Source of the DNA: Fasciolopsis buskii
Taxonomy: Eukaryota; Platyhelminthes; Trematoda; Plagiorchiida; Fasciolidae
DNA length: 64,000 nucleotides
Direction of reading: 5' to 3'
NCBI GenBank assembly: GCA_008360955.1
Contig: LUCM01006746.1
Coordinates: forward strand, 194,380-258,379
The notes below the pieces were generated by a model. It was given only the letters and a program-made list of their open reading frames with translations. It was not told the DNA's origin and searched no databases. Of this stretch, positions 12,244 to 23,520 are shown piece after piece; the first letter of the stretch is position 1, and every line of letters starts with the position of its first letter. Position numbers and translations under genes: made by a program.

Positions 12244-13796
12244 CTAATTGGATTGGTGCACAGAACTTTTAGAAACCAGGAAAGCAAGTTGTTAATATTT
12301 AAACACACGCAAGACCTATACTGGACTGATATCCGATCGTGCTCTCCAACATGCGGCCTAGTGACAGACTCGAGAGTGATAATGTTCGACAAACATTTCC
12401 AAAAACGTCTTCCGTGCTGTTCTTCACCTCTAAACTACATGTAACGTTGCACAAAACACCTCTATCCGCTATGGCTGCATCGGGTTCAAATCAGCCATTC
12501 TTACTGTCATAGGAATATTGGTAAAAATGTGTGTATTTCTGAACCCCAAGTAGGAAATAACTATTCCTATGGCCTGCAACGAGATGAGTTCTTGGTGTCA
12601 TTTCCATTGCTCAAGATAGCACTTAAGGGAAGCTTCTTCATCATCAAATATTTCCTTCTAGGGAATAAACTACCCTAACATATAAAGATGGTTTCTTCTG
12701 CCTCCGTTATCTTTAAAAATGAAATTAGGAAGGCAATAACCGTACAAAATTTATTAACTTTGCACGCTCCTTACACTCCGATAAAAAGAGCCTATGAGTC
12801 GGGCCGATGGTGTTGGCTGAGTATAATGCCCAAGGACTCTTCTCAACCCAATCAACAAGGTTCAGTCAATTTCACTTCCAGTAGTTTCCACAAGTATAAA
12901 TCATTGTGGGCATAGGCAGAAAATCTCCGTCGGCTAAACAAAGTCAGCGCAGTTTTCACCTAACAATTTACTTCCTTTAGTGCATACGCATCCGGGTATA
13001 TGAAAAGACTTGTAACTGTCACATTCTCGCTTACAACCAAAGGCGTCAGATATATTATTCGGCGCATACCATATTGCCCCTCACTCTCTTCAATGCCGAC
13101 GACATTTTCAGTCTCCATGTCTTCAAACAATCGTTAGAAAAACTTTTCATCATTGTTCTTCGTCCCTCCGCACTTTCAAAAGACTTTTAACTATTTTCTT
13201 GGCTCCAGGATCCATGGTAAAATGGCCGACTTTCATTTACACTTCCATTTTGTTGCAGGGTATTTATGGGTCATCAGTAATCTTCCCGCCAGCTATTTTG
13301 GTCCGTATTGACAAATTTTTACCCTGCACTCATGGTCTTTGGGGACCTTTTCATGGCAGTATAACATTCGTGTTCGTTTTAAAGACTCGTTAAATCCAAA
13401 TACTGCGAACATATCTCGACGCCAGCCACTGATAATGATGAAACCTCCACCTTAAAAAGTCGCTCCTGTGAAGCCAAATGTGATTGTCAGGGAAGTGGAA
13501 GGGGATGTTAGTGTGTATTTATCGAAAAGTAAACTCTTAATCTCCTTGACCTGTTTACTGTTCACACTGACAATTTTGAGTATAAATCGTTGTTATACCG
13601 GAAACCACGTCAGTTGCGCTCTAATTGCTGTCATGACTGTTCATGCGGACGCGACTGCTGTCTGTATAGTTGATTCAAATACTTTCTCACATTATTTTCT
13701 TAGAGTTTATTCCAGTTGTTTTAGCGTTTTAATGTGGTTTTCGGGTTTTCCAGCATCAAATGCTTACCTCGTTTTATAAATATAGTGTTGGCTTAG
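12244..13796. other. Unassigned sequence, no gene seen
   Basis: Open frames here are short and compositionally non-coding, and I see no transposon motif. Confidence 0.45.
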
Positions 13797-13902
13797 AGAA
13801 TTGGCTCCGAGAGCATCCGCGCACTCCTCCCTCTTCTTTTCCTTGCCACTGCATCAAGTATTTCCGCGTACACAAGCGTTGCAAACAGCAAAACGGTCAT
13901 CG
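13797..13902 (+). CDS. Candidate exon with hydrophobic signal/TM-like segment
   Basis: A frame free of stops is bounded by a TTGGCTTAG acceptor and a perfect GTAAGT donor at 13903. It encodes about 35 residues with a strongly hydrophobic core (ALLPLLFLATASS) that would suit a signal peptide or membrane helix. The exon would start in phase 0 and end in phase 1, the phase needed by the candidate exon at 15465-15599; joining them skips the MULE-like insertion. There is no in-frame ATG, so a first exon would have to lie upstream. The product is not recognised. A conflicting minus-strand candidate near 15.8-16.1 kb means that not all of these models can be right. Confidence 0.28.
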
Positions 13903-14185
13903 GTAAGTCTGTTATCTTTTCAAGTAATATTTATTTGCAGATTTCCAAATATCAATTGCCTAGCATTCGTCATGTTGCGCTCAGTAAATAAGCAATACCA
14001 GGTGGTTATTGTCTCTGACATAATCATTCCTTCCATCGGTCCCATGACAGTTATTACGCGCGGAATCGAAAGCTAACCGCAAAGCTGGAGGCGCACGTGA
14101 TGAGCGTCATGGGAATTTTCGGCAATGCCGGAGAGGTGTGCTGATATGCCAGGGAGAAGTTCAACCGACTAGTCACGGTTCGCCA
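13903..14185. other. Unassigned; possibly intron or 5' part of MULE-like element
   Basis: No motif. Transposase-like reading begins near 14190. Confidence 0.3.
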
Positions 14186-14189
14186 CTTT

Positions 14190-14880
14190 AATGTTCTTAG
14201 GCACATGTTCCGGTTGGTGGATTACCGCAACGACGTCTTTTGTGTGAAAGACTTTTTGCGCGGACAAGATAGCCCCAGGTCACTCTGACGGGAAGAAGCA
14301 GTTAGGTTTCCGTTTTTCGCGCCAGACAGTGTTCGACATTTAGCTGATCGATGCTGCAAAGTTTTGTTAACAGATGCGGCCCACCAGCTTCACTGCGGAG
14401 GGTGTACTTTGGCACGCCATCATAGTTGACAATAGCTGAGTAAGGCAGTCAGTGTTTTATGCTCTGCTCCCGAACAAAAGCGGAACTGGCCACCGCCCAG
14501 GAATTAGTGTCATGAAGGAAATTTTGCCAGCAATTGCTAAGGCGAAAACGATAGTCCTTGACCGCAGCTTGGTGCAACTGAACGCCCTTCAAGCTGCTTA
14601 CCCTGAAGTCGGGGCAATATTTTTTCGGTTTCATGTCCTCATGGACATGCATCGCCGGTGCGGTAGATTTCCAGTAAGTGTGGAAGGAAACGGGAGTCGC
14701 ATTCGTCAGTGGGTGCAGAATTTAGCTTTTGCGTCGACAAAGGTAGACTTCGATAAGTTTAAGGCGGCAATAATCGGTCGTTGTCCATCGGCACTTACGT
14801 ACCTGCAACGTGCGTGGCTGCCGTAAGAGGCAAAGTGGGCACACTACAATGTTGAGTGGTCACTCAAATTTGGAATTTTC
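14190..14880 (+). pseudogene. Decayed MULE-like transposase
   Basis: The open part (14449-14826) reads SVFYALLPNKSGTGHR, then ILPAIAKAKTIVLDRSLVQL, NALQAAYPEVGAIFFRFHV and LMDMHRRCG. This matches the core of MULE-family transposases common in helminth genomes: the I-x-x-D-x-E-x-A segment followed by a hydrophobic strand and an F/H pair before the next helix. The usual Glu after the Asp is Arg-Ser here, so a catalytic residue is probably lost. Upstream, frame-shifted pieces carry FRLVDYRNDVFCVKDFLRGQ and, in another frame, LWHAIIVDNS; downstream AKWAHYNVEWSLKFG follows a stop. At least three frame breaks or stops make it a pseudogene. Terminal inverted repeats were not found by eye. Confidence 0.65.
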
Positions 14881-14959
14881 TCGATCAATAGGGCTGAGGT
14901 ATAAAATAGGCATTTTAAAGTCAGCTACCAGAAAATTATACATAGACAATTCCATTATG

Positions 14960-15200
14960 GAGCAAGCTGAAATATATGTTTGTATATATACATTTACAAA
15001 CATATATGTTTCTGCTGAACATATATATATATATATATGAAATACCTACATGCATGGATATGCATACATCCACATATAATTGGATTATGAAGCAAAATTG
15101 TGTATAAATCTTGCACCAGCGTGGCGCACATACATATATGTTTATATATATCTATAAATATATATATATATGTAGATATATTTTTCCAACCATGGAACAA
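14960..15200. repeat. TA-rich microsatellite region
   Basis: Repeated ATATAT, ACATATATG and TGTATATATA units include a run of about 22 alternating bases near 15019-15040 and another near 15160-15172. Open frames that cross it (for example the minus strand 14994-15248, rich in Tyr and Ile) are artefacts of the repeat. Confidence 0.85.
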
Positions 15201-15464
15201 ACAGATATATACCTTCAATTTTAGAGCAAAAACAAAAATAGAAAACACAAAAGGTAATGTTCACTATCACAGTCACTACATTTTAATGGTTTGACAAGCT
15301 AACTAGACGTTCTTTTATTTCGCTGAGCAACATGGCATCAGTAATATCCTCTTAGCTTCAATCCTTCGGATTCATCACTTTTTAACCACTTTGCCAACTA
15401 ATGACAACTAGCATTTAACACCAACCGTTACCAGTTATCGCCGGTGACAGTTGCTATTAGTCAG

Positions 15465-15599
15465 TTATTGCGGGTGGACGAGTTGGGTCCAATGATTTGA
15501 ATGCCCGCAAAACATGGCCGTTTCGCGGTGTTGGACAGTTCGTCAATACCACAGCCGCAATCTTTCAGTTGTACTCTGCGCTTGCGATATGCATCATTG
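15465..15599 (+). CDS. Candidate exon, membrane-like product
   Basis: A stop-free frame runs from an ATTAGTCAG acceptor to a strong GTGAGT donor at 15600. It reads IAGGRVGSNDLNARKTWPFR, then GVGQFVNTTAAIFQLYSAL and AICII. About 30% of codons start with G and the end is hydrophobic. It starts and ends in phase 1, which fits the donor phase of the 13797-13902 candidate. On the opposite strand the same DNA is also open (RRVQLKDCGCGIDELSNTAK), so strand choice is uncertain, and an opposing minus-strand candidate lies 200 bases away. The product is not recognised. Confidence 0.25.
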
Positions 15600-15796
15600 G
15601 TGAGTATAAACACCGTGTTCCTCTCAGTAGACCAACTTGCTATTTCTCTTCATTTTGTACCTAAATGTTTACTTGTTTATTCGGTGTGACTTGAAATAAC
15701 CACGTAAAATTTGATCACGCAACCAAGCATGCCCCTCAAAGTATTCGAGAAAAATGTACCAATCTATATATACATAATTAATAACATTGTTCTTAC

Positions 15797-16070
15797 CACG
15801 TTGGTATACTTCCGTGGACTCATACAATGGTGCTGGATCCGATACCCAGTCGCCGTCTAACAATCGCTGATAAGCAGCGATGTCTATGACTTCGGCAATT
15901 TCACCTGATGATTCTCCGTTAACCAGTTGCTCTGTACGACAGCAACACTGTAGTCGACGGGGAACATAACGACGAAGTACATCTGAAATTTTACCCGCTC
16001 AACAGTCAGACATTAAAGGCCAGCAAATTTAACCACTGTGCATCGACAGAATGATAACTAATTCTTGCAT
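15797..16070 (-). CDS. Candidate first two exons of an unknown gene
   Basis: A possible first exon at 16070-16034 starts with ATG (MQELVIILSMHS). A 51-base GT-AG gap (16033-15983, ending AAAATTTCAG) is followed by exon 15982-15797, which ends at a GGTAAGA donor. Phases agree (1 to 1). The second exon encodes 62 residues in one frame, from DVLRRYVPRRLQCC through GEIAEVIDIAAYQRLLDGDW to APLYESTEVYQRG; about 38% of its codons start with G, the strongest coding bias I saw in the window. An ATG also opens another frame at 15982 (MYFVVMFPVDYSVAVVQSNW) that resembles the N-terminus of some transposon-linked proteins, so a mobile-element origin is possible. No downstream exon could be fixed. The function is unknown. 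Confidence 0.4.
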
Positions 16071-16249
16071 TCGTATATTATGGGATAATAACATTTAAAT
16101 GAAGTACAGACAAGTAAAGACATTTACGCTGAGTACTGCTTACGCCCATTTGATAAATGTCAGCTTGCAAACAGCTTACAAAAGTATGTGCTAGTGGCTG
16201 GGGTGCAAGGATTTCACAAAAAGTTCGGCGGCTCCGTGAGGCACTTCAC

Positions 16250-17900
16250 GTGCACCACGTCTTTCCCAAACCCACTATGGACACTGGCTTTCCTGCAACA
16301 ATGACAACGTTGTTATGGAAAGCATCCGTTAAGACCATGTTTCTGATGATGAACGGATGTCTGCAGCCACGGAAACGCTTTTGTGGCTTACCCACATTAG
16401 CAGAAAGTGCATTGGTGGGTATACAATTTAGCTTAAGGGACTCGTGAATGCGGTGATGGAATTGCCAAGTCCGATTTTGGGGTCCCGGATGCCAAATTTT
16501 AAAATTGCATCGCGGACTCGTAATGAGGGCCAGAAAAGTTGTCCTGGGCCCCGTGACGGTAGGCATCATTTGGAAAATAGATTAGAGCACATGCAGAGTA
16601 AACCATATTAGAGGGGCCATAAAACAGAGAAAGCTTTTGCACAAAGCAGCGCAGAAGCAACACCGCAAAAGTATTGAAAGAATTATATACACAAAGTTGA
16701 CACAAAACATAAATAGACACAGATAACAACATGAAATGATCATGCACATCGTCAGGGATTAATCCCTTCAAACACAGGGGGTCCAGCAGAAAATAAGAAC
16801 GTGCGAATTTCCGTGGCTTTCCAACGCTCCACGTGGCGGTACGGGTTTGGAGGTTGGGGGTTTGCACGGCATTTCAGTAGTGTTAGTAACTATTTGGACA
16901 ACCTTGATGGTCCATCTGAGATGAGGCACCCGGGGCGGTAGTTAGCGTGGCTTGGCTTGTCTTAGCGTCGCGCGGCCAGGTACTGCAGCGTCAGATCAGG
17001 ATAGCAGCTTCCTAACGGGGATAGACAACCAGCACAAAGGATGAAGTGGAGCTTTCGGCGACATGCCGAAACATTCGTGAAAAATCTCTAAGTGTGCTAT
17101 TGATGCAAGCAAGAAAACGCTTACCAAGTGTTTCTACGTCTGAACGACTTAAATAATAGCGATTCGTCACAGAGACATGCAACAAATCCCCAACGGATAA
17201 GCGGTTATCATGTTTATGGGTAGGGAAGCAAAAGGGCTGAGGTCAATATGATGTTTCCGGTGCCCCTGGGTGCGAAATGAAATTTCACCGCTAGTTCTGC
17301 ATTTAATGCAGGGGTAAGTAACATGCACATCACAGAAAAGTTCACGTTGAATGCAAAGATCATAGGCAAAGTAACCCCTTAATCCCTTCTTTAGCCGGAT
17401 GGAAGCCCGTGCCGGTGTGTCACGGGCAACAGAAGAAAAATTACATTGCACAGATTTGGTGCCAAATTTTATGATGTACGTCATCATCGTATTCACTTCA
17501 GACATATATTCCTGGAGAAAATCTGAAACTGATGACGGTTCGACTTTAACGCAATATGATCCAACGGTGAACATCGGTGTACAGTATGGATCTATCACCC
17601 TTCTAAATTTGGCCCACAGCTGCATATTTGATGAACGGAAAACCGTCGTACCGCCACAAGTGAGCTGAACTGAAGCGACGACTGGCAGTGGATTTGCCTT
17701 AAAAAATTTCCTTTGTGTGATACTTTCGAGACCTGTAGGGATATAGTGTCGATTGGAAAGCTCCACAATGGAGCTTGTTCTAGGCGTTCAAAGCAACGTC
17801 CCAGGGTCCTGACAAATTGTTGGAACTTTGGGCTGCATTGCTTCCAAACTTCTCCTTTGTTGTACGGCCGACACTCTGAAGCGGATGAAAGTAATCCGAA
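16250..17900 (-). pseudogene. EnSpm/CACTA-like transposase, split by R1 copy C
   Basis: Minus-strand frames collinear with the metazoan transposase-domain family follow in order: RTPRTSSIVELSNRHYIPTG (about 17800), LTCGGTTVFRSSNMQLWAKF (about 17620), SSVSDFLQEYMSEVN, the hallmark DTPARASIRLKKGLRGYFAY (about 17410), HRKHHIDLSPFASLPINMI (about 17230), then after the insertion DPLCLKGLIPDDVHDHFMLL (about 16750), FYGPSNMVYSACALIYFPND and a C-terminal region near 16490-16250. Family members read DAPAR-x(n)-KG-x-x-GY at the hallmark. The longest piece is 199 codons (17167-17766). At least three frame changes and the 217-base insertion make it inactive. Assignment to EnSpm/CACTA rather than a sister superfamily is my inference. 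Terminal repeats were not identified. Confidence 0.65.
16833..17049 (-). repeat. Dispersed repeat R1, copy C (nested)
   Basis: The reverse complement is close to the first 220 bases of copy A (3319-3540), from CTTCATCCTTTG to ACCCGTACCGCCAC, with only scattered differences. It sits inside the transposase reading frame at 16250-17900: coding motifs flank it on both sides. It stops exactly where copies A and B continue with AGAACACC, so this copy is truncated or represents a sub-module. Confidence 0.8.
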
Positions 17901-17984
17901 GAGAGTCCAATAGAGAACCTGTGCTCTGCTGACCGCCACTGTCCAAATAGTACTTCGTAATTGTTTTTCTGTAACAGGGCACAT

Positions 17985-19640
17985 GATTAGATGTAATAAA
18001 TTAACATACCCTGAAACGGCGCAGCGTCAATTACTAACCGCGTCTCGTTATGAACCGCAGGTACTGCAAGCGTCTGAGAATGAAACTTTATACTTGCTTA
18101 AATTTCATTGTCCCGTTTTTGATATGTCGGGAATGATGGAATACTCGAAGATAGTTGATGGTGAACCTGGGACAATCACGTTGGTCATGGATTCAGCATC
18201 GTGAGAGCTCAAAGGAATGTTAGCGACTGATAATCCCAAATTAAATTTTACAGCAAAATGCAGCAGACTCATTTGGCTGGCCTAAACTCGGACATCTAGC
18301 GCGATGCTCCCATAGCATCCCACAAAAAGCACAGCGTAAGGAACTGTAGGCTTTCTTTCTTGCATTTAGTGATGCCATACATGACTGCGAGTGGATACAC
18401 TTATTCATCTATAGATAAAAATGAGTCTGTTATACACGGAAAAGTGGGCTATACGCATTACCATGGAAAACGTCATTCAATCACTTAGTAAATGCATTGT
18501 GAAAGACCATTGGTGCAAATCTGAAACTAACAAAATTTCTAGTTTCTTGGCGGCTTTAAATGAAAAATATGAACCCACTATGAAGTTACTTGTTAGATGA
18601 GATAGAAGGGTTAAGGCAATTCACTGACTGTAACGCCACTGACATTAACCTACCTGAATAAGTAGATAAAGTCGCTCTCATTGGGACAGCACTGCTTACT
18701 GATTGGAAAACCAGGAAAATACAAAATATCCCTTCTAAATCCCTCCAAACCAAAATCTGTCAGGGGTAACTAGTACAACTACAAAGAGATTACAAAGCGA
18801 CACCTGATGCAGCAAACCGGAGTGCAACTCATCCACAAGAACAAAGGCAGACCAAGATGGCCGTGCGCAGGAAGAAAACGACCACTTAAACTAATGGACC
18901 CCAAACTCGATCGAGTAAATTATGTAAACGTCTAGTAAAAATACAAGTAAATTATCGAGACCTAAGTTAAGAGGCAAAATATATTTTTCATGCACATCAA
19001 ATGCATAGTTGTTTGCCCATTTCTTACATCAGATATCACCGGACCTTAACGGTGGGCACCGTGCCACTTCGTTTCCCTCGTGAGTCTTATTTGTATGGTT
19101 TTTCCAAAAGAACTTTGGGAAGGAGCAAAAGGAAACTAGTACAAAATGGTACACGTGAACATGGGGACTAGAGGGTTGCTTAACACAATAGTGCAATTAA
19201 GCGGGGCTGACCGAGTGCTGGTCACATAAACCTGAAAAAGACCGTTGAGGATTGAAAACAAGAGGTGTAATCCTCCAACGTAGCTGCACCCACACGCCGC
19301 TGCAGCAGAAATGGTCGCTTGTTGTTTGCCGGCAAAAGCGGTGGACAAGACTATTGTGGTAACGCCGGTGTACTCGGGAGATGGAGAAGGGAATGCGAAT
19401 ACGGTGTAGATAGCAAAAGCGATGCATCATTTTTCCAGGCGTGAATAATCCCAGGAGAGCCGAAACCGCAGTAGACAGAGCACGGGTTAAGTGCTTTCAT
19501 CCCAGCAGACCTGTACGGCAAGAAAGAGAAAGAAAAAAGACGGATGGCAGCGTGGCCTAGCTGCCAGCTGCGGATTAAGAAGCAATTATTCTTACGAGCA
19601 GCTTAGAAAAAATGTAATAGAAAGTATAGTGTAATCCAAA
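17985..19640. other. Unassigned sequence, no gene seen
   Basis: Frames at 17983-18204 (plus) and 18420-18600 (plus) look mildly coding but show no motif. 18000-18250 may contain the decayed N-terminal part of the transposase on the minus strand. Nothing firm was found. Confidence 0.35.
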
Positions 19641-19649
19641 ATATAATTA

Positions 19650-22430
19650 CTTTTCCGAAATGAACGAAGAGGTGACATCAGTGCGTTTTTCAGTTTCATA
19701 TACTTGATACCCAAGTGAGTATGGGTGGCATAGTTTAATGAAAAAGGGTTCAGTAAATATTCTACATACTTCGTTTCAAATGTAATAGATAATGGTGACA
19801 GAATGTGCAGCTGATGGGGGAGTTTATTCCACAGTGACGAATATCTAACAATACAGAAGTTGGCTCCAACGGACGTCTTCGGAACTAGGATAGTTACAAT
19901 GGACTCCGCATTTCAGAGGGGCTATGGGGATGAGTTTCTAACACGAAGTGCGGCGGCATAGCTGTCTCCTGTGATAATATTGTTAAAGAATAACGTGTTT
20001 AATCTTTTGCGTCGGAGCCACAAGGAATCTAACTTCAGCGAATCACAGCGTTCCATGTAATTTCAGCGTGTAGAATAGCCAATCAGCTACCTGGGAAATG
20101 CACGCTGGACGTTTTCAACCGCCAATCTGTCGCATTGCCTCACGGTAGAGCAGACTAGAGAGCAATACTCCGGAATGGGTCTGACGTAGGTTCCAAAAAG
20201 TTGTGGTCTGCTTTCGTTCAACTTCAAAGTTCGTTGTAACGGCCCCACTGATTTATTTGCTTTCGCCGCTTGAATGAGAGCATGCTCTAAGAAGTTTGAG
20301 GTGCAGAAATGGTTTAGGCCCGGGTCGCGAACTTGGCGGTTAACGGGGACGGCTTCGGTTCCAAGCTTGAATTTTTTTGGGGTGCAACACATTTTTACCA
20401 CATGATGCTGCCTTTTTCAGCGGAGAATTTCATCATCCAGTCGTTTGCCCAGGAGTTGAGTGACGCTACGTCTTGCGATATGTCCCTTGTGGTGGATTCT
20501 AAAGCTCTAGGGCGAAAAGTGTATACAATTTTGATGCCGCCTGCGAATGACGTATAACAGGAAGAGCAAGCGGCCCAGAAGGCTGCCTTAGATCACACCG
20601 CTTGACACTAATCTAGGTTCAAATATTACGCCACTTACTTGCACTATCTGCTTTCTAAATGACAGATAAGATGAAAAACACGACAGCATTGGAGCAACAA
20701 TACCGTAGGATGCCATTTTACTTAGCAACCTAGGGTGGGATACTCCGTTGAAAGCTTTTGTCATGTCTAAAAGATTACTATAACTGACCTCCCAGCATTC
20801 AGGGACCTAGTGATGGCGTTCATGCAGTCAGTCAAGCAAGTAGCGCAAAATTTCTTACGAAGGAGGCCATGCTGTCCACGGTTAATGAGTTTATGTTCCA
20901 GAAGGTGGGCTATAAGACTATTCCTAATCAGACGTTCCGTGATCCTGGAAACTATAGGGGTGTGGTTTATCGGGCGGCATTTTGCAGGGTCATAGCGTGT
21001 GCCCTTCCCGTGAACGGGTGTAAGCACAGGGGTTTCCACTTAGACGGGAAAGTGCGACACTGAGTGGACAAGTTGAAGATGTTTACTAACAAAATTGGGA
21101 TATGGCTCCCCCAAAATGCGAAGACAGTCGGTGGTAATGTGTCAGGTCCAGAGTGGTAGCCAATTTTGGTTTTTAACATCAGCTGGGCTACGTCCTTCCG
21201 AAGAAATACAACTTTTGAGTACGACTCCATAGTCAAGCGAGGCTGGCATGGGCGGAGGGTTGTCATCGTTTACCAGAGCAGATGCGAGGAATTCACTAAA
21301 AGGTTCTGCAATCTCCTGTGCTTTGTTTACATAAATGTCGTTGTTAACGATAAACGGGACATCAGTGGCTGAGGACTTAGAAGGATTGGTTCTGTGCTTA
21401 AGCAGCTTTGTCACCGTTGGATGTATGTTCGGCTGGTTTAGAGCTTGTAGCTCTTGCTGTTTGCTTCTGTGATCCAATACCGTTTTTAGAATTTTAGTTA
21501 GTCGATTTATTTACGGAAACAACGGACATTCTCTGCTCTTGGAAAAGGACCACTGGAGTTCAGCGATCTCAGAGTTTATTCGGTCGCAATAAGTTCTTTT
21601 GGGCGGCATGCTTAGAGTGTGAGACGGAGTAATGGCATCAAGGCACATGTGCAGTGCGGCCGCTTGCAATGCTATTGTTAGAAAAAATGAGTCTCAGTTG
21701 GAATTACGAACTAGAATGGGTAGGTGATTTCAGTCAGCTCTGAAATAAGGCCTCGGGTTAGGGGGATATCTATTCATAAGGCGCAATATAAATGAGCGGC
21801 CAACGGGCAGATGATCACATCCAGGTAAACTAGCTTTAGTGGACGTTTGAACATGTGTCAAGCCTATCGTAAATATCGAGTCAAGAACATTGCGATTCCT
21901 TGCTGGATTAGTTACGCGTTGGGTCCAGCCACCATGATGAATGCTTTCAAGGAAAGATAGCAAGTACCTTAGGGCGGAAGTCGTGGACCGGCATATGTCA
22001 GGCGCATTGAAATCTCCAGCAAGAAACTTGTGACCTGGCGGGTCAGAATCGGCATTCGTTAGTCCTGATGCCATCAAAAAATCGTCTTGACAACAACCAG
22101 AGGGTGATGGACGCATTCGACAAGAAGGCTTTCATTGTCCATCTCAGATCTAACCCTAACGGCATCTAAGATGGTGTTCACCACGGCATCCTGGAACAAA
22201 TTAGCTAGTATAGATTTCCTGACATAAAGAAGGCAGCCATCTCCCCACTGGGTTTCATGGCTTTTCCCGAGGGATTTGTAGCTGGGAATTATTGTGGCGT
22301 TGTCCGGAGTGTGATTGCTGAGCCACGTCTCGGTTTTAAATAAAAAAAAATCAAAATATGATGACAGCGGAATAAGACGGACATGGTGAATTTTCCTTGC
22401 CATAGAGCCTACATTTAATAACAGCAGCAA
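19650..22430 (-). pseudogene. CR1-like LINE: endonuclease and reverse transcriptase
   Basis: This is the most complete element in the window. On the minus strand the endonuclease starts near 22430 (NVGSMARKIHHVRLI), with FDFFLFKTETWLSNHTPD, SLLVECVHHP, a one-base frame shift near 22090, then GHKFLAGDFNAPDICRS (about 22010) and a D-H box near 21810. The connector runs to 21150 (DHRSKQQELQALNQPNIHPT). Reverse transcriptase blocks follow: SGPDTLPPTVF, NHTPIVSRITERLIRNSLIA, NRGQHGLLRKKF, FLDMTKAFNGVSH (about 20750), a damaged motif C, KFATRA-like and GTYVRPIPEYCSLVCSTVRQ (about 20180), and a C-terminus with YSSLWNKLPHQLHIL (about 19850). Motif C reads FAGG at 20533-20547 where Y-A-D-D is required, and about 20 residues before it are missing. 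Several stops and shifts confirm that it is dead. Confidence 0.85.
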
Positions 22431-22970
22431 AATTCTGCCGGCGGAACCTTGTCCACTGCTTGCTGTTGTGGTGAGTGAATGTTGGTTTCTCGTTTATTTA
22501 GGGTCTTGTGGAGAATCATCATTCTTAATCTCAACCGATGTTTTCTCGTTCGGGACCTCCATTTATCGGAAGGGTGTTGTATCATTCAATTGGGAAAGCG
22601 TCGTCCCAAGACAGCGTGACTGGGAGTGGACGGTAGATGACTTGTCGTGCGAGTCGAGCATGACGTCTGTTGGATGGTTTACTTGTGGGCCGGGGTTATG
22701 TAATCCGTTCACATTACTTCCAGTCTCGTGGAACGTTGCCGTCATGTCGCGGTTTCCATCCCTCGTTCGGTTACGTCGTGATAGTACGATGGGGCATATG
22801 AAGGTGAGGTGGAGCAGGACGATGGGAGTTGGGGGAGAATATAGGGTTTGGCGCAAACGGTACAGAGTTGTGGAACGGCCGACTTCTTATGGTATAAGGG
22901 AGATACCAATAATCGGAAAAGGCCAGTGAATTTGTTTTTAAATAAATTTTTAGGTTTACCGGGTGGCACT
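22431..22970 (-). pseudogene. Probable 5' ORF of the same LINE
   Basis: Two overlapping minus-strand frames (22563-22856 and 22742-22969) lie directly upstream of the endonuclease and read into it with one stop at 22562 and another near 22470. The stretch is Ser/Thr/Asp-rich (for example MLDSHDKSSTVHSQSRCLG). No zinc knuckle or other motif is visible. The long plus-strand frame 22468-22929 over the same bases is best explained as its antisense shadow. The call rests on position only. Confidence 0.4.
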
Positions 22971-23520
22971 CACTGAAATTTTGTAGGGACTAGGTCCGGC
23001 CGGATGGAGTTGTACCTGACGGTATCATCATCAAATATTTCTCTATGTGAAGTAGATCAATCCATTGTATAGCGCTGATCTCTTCTGCCCACGCCACCAT
23101 TTAAAATACAGTTGGGAAGAAAAAACCCTGCCAAATTTGTTAAAGTTGGATTATCCTTAATCTCCAATGGAAAGACTGTGAGACGTGCTAAGGTTATTGA
23201 TTGAAAGTTAATTTTCTACGAATAAATAAAATCCTTGAATTTTTACCGCAGTTGATTCAACAAGACCTAGTTTTTTATTACAGATGATCCCACAAAGACA
23301 TTGTTCTAACTGCGGCTGAAAAAACTGACCATTTACCGTGAACTTTTTACCAATGAAACACCAGAAACGCAATATTATCTCATTTTTCTGTCGTTTAATT
23401 CGCATGCGACAAAGTATATAACAGATACATGCATTGACATTTAATTTGCAATTGCTCACTTCCGAACTTGCGTTAGATATCCTAGTCCCACCCCTTCTTT
23501 TGGATGCATGTTACCGTAGG
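22971..23520. other. Unassigned sequence
   Basis: AT-rich. No gene or mobile-element motif was recognised. Confidence 0.45.

Noticed and set aside
14994..15294. Open frames across the TA-rich tract
   Set aside because: Products of a dinucleotide repeat (Tyr/Ile runs).
17399..17668. Plus-strand frame inside the transposase
   Set aside because: Shadow of the minus-strand transposase motifs.
22468..22929. Plus-strand 153-codon frame
   Set aside because: Antisense to the 5' region of the minus-strand LINE, with no motif.
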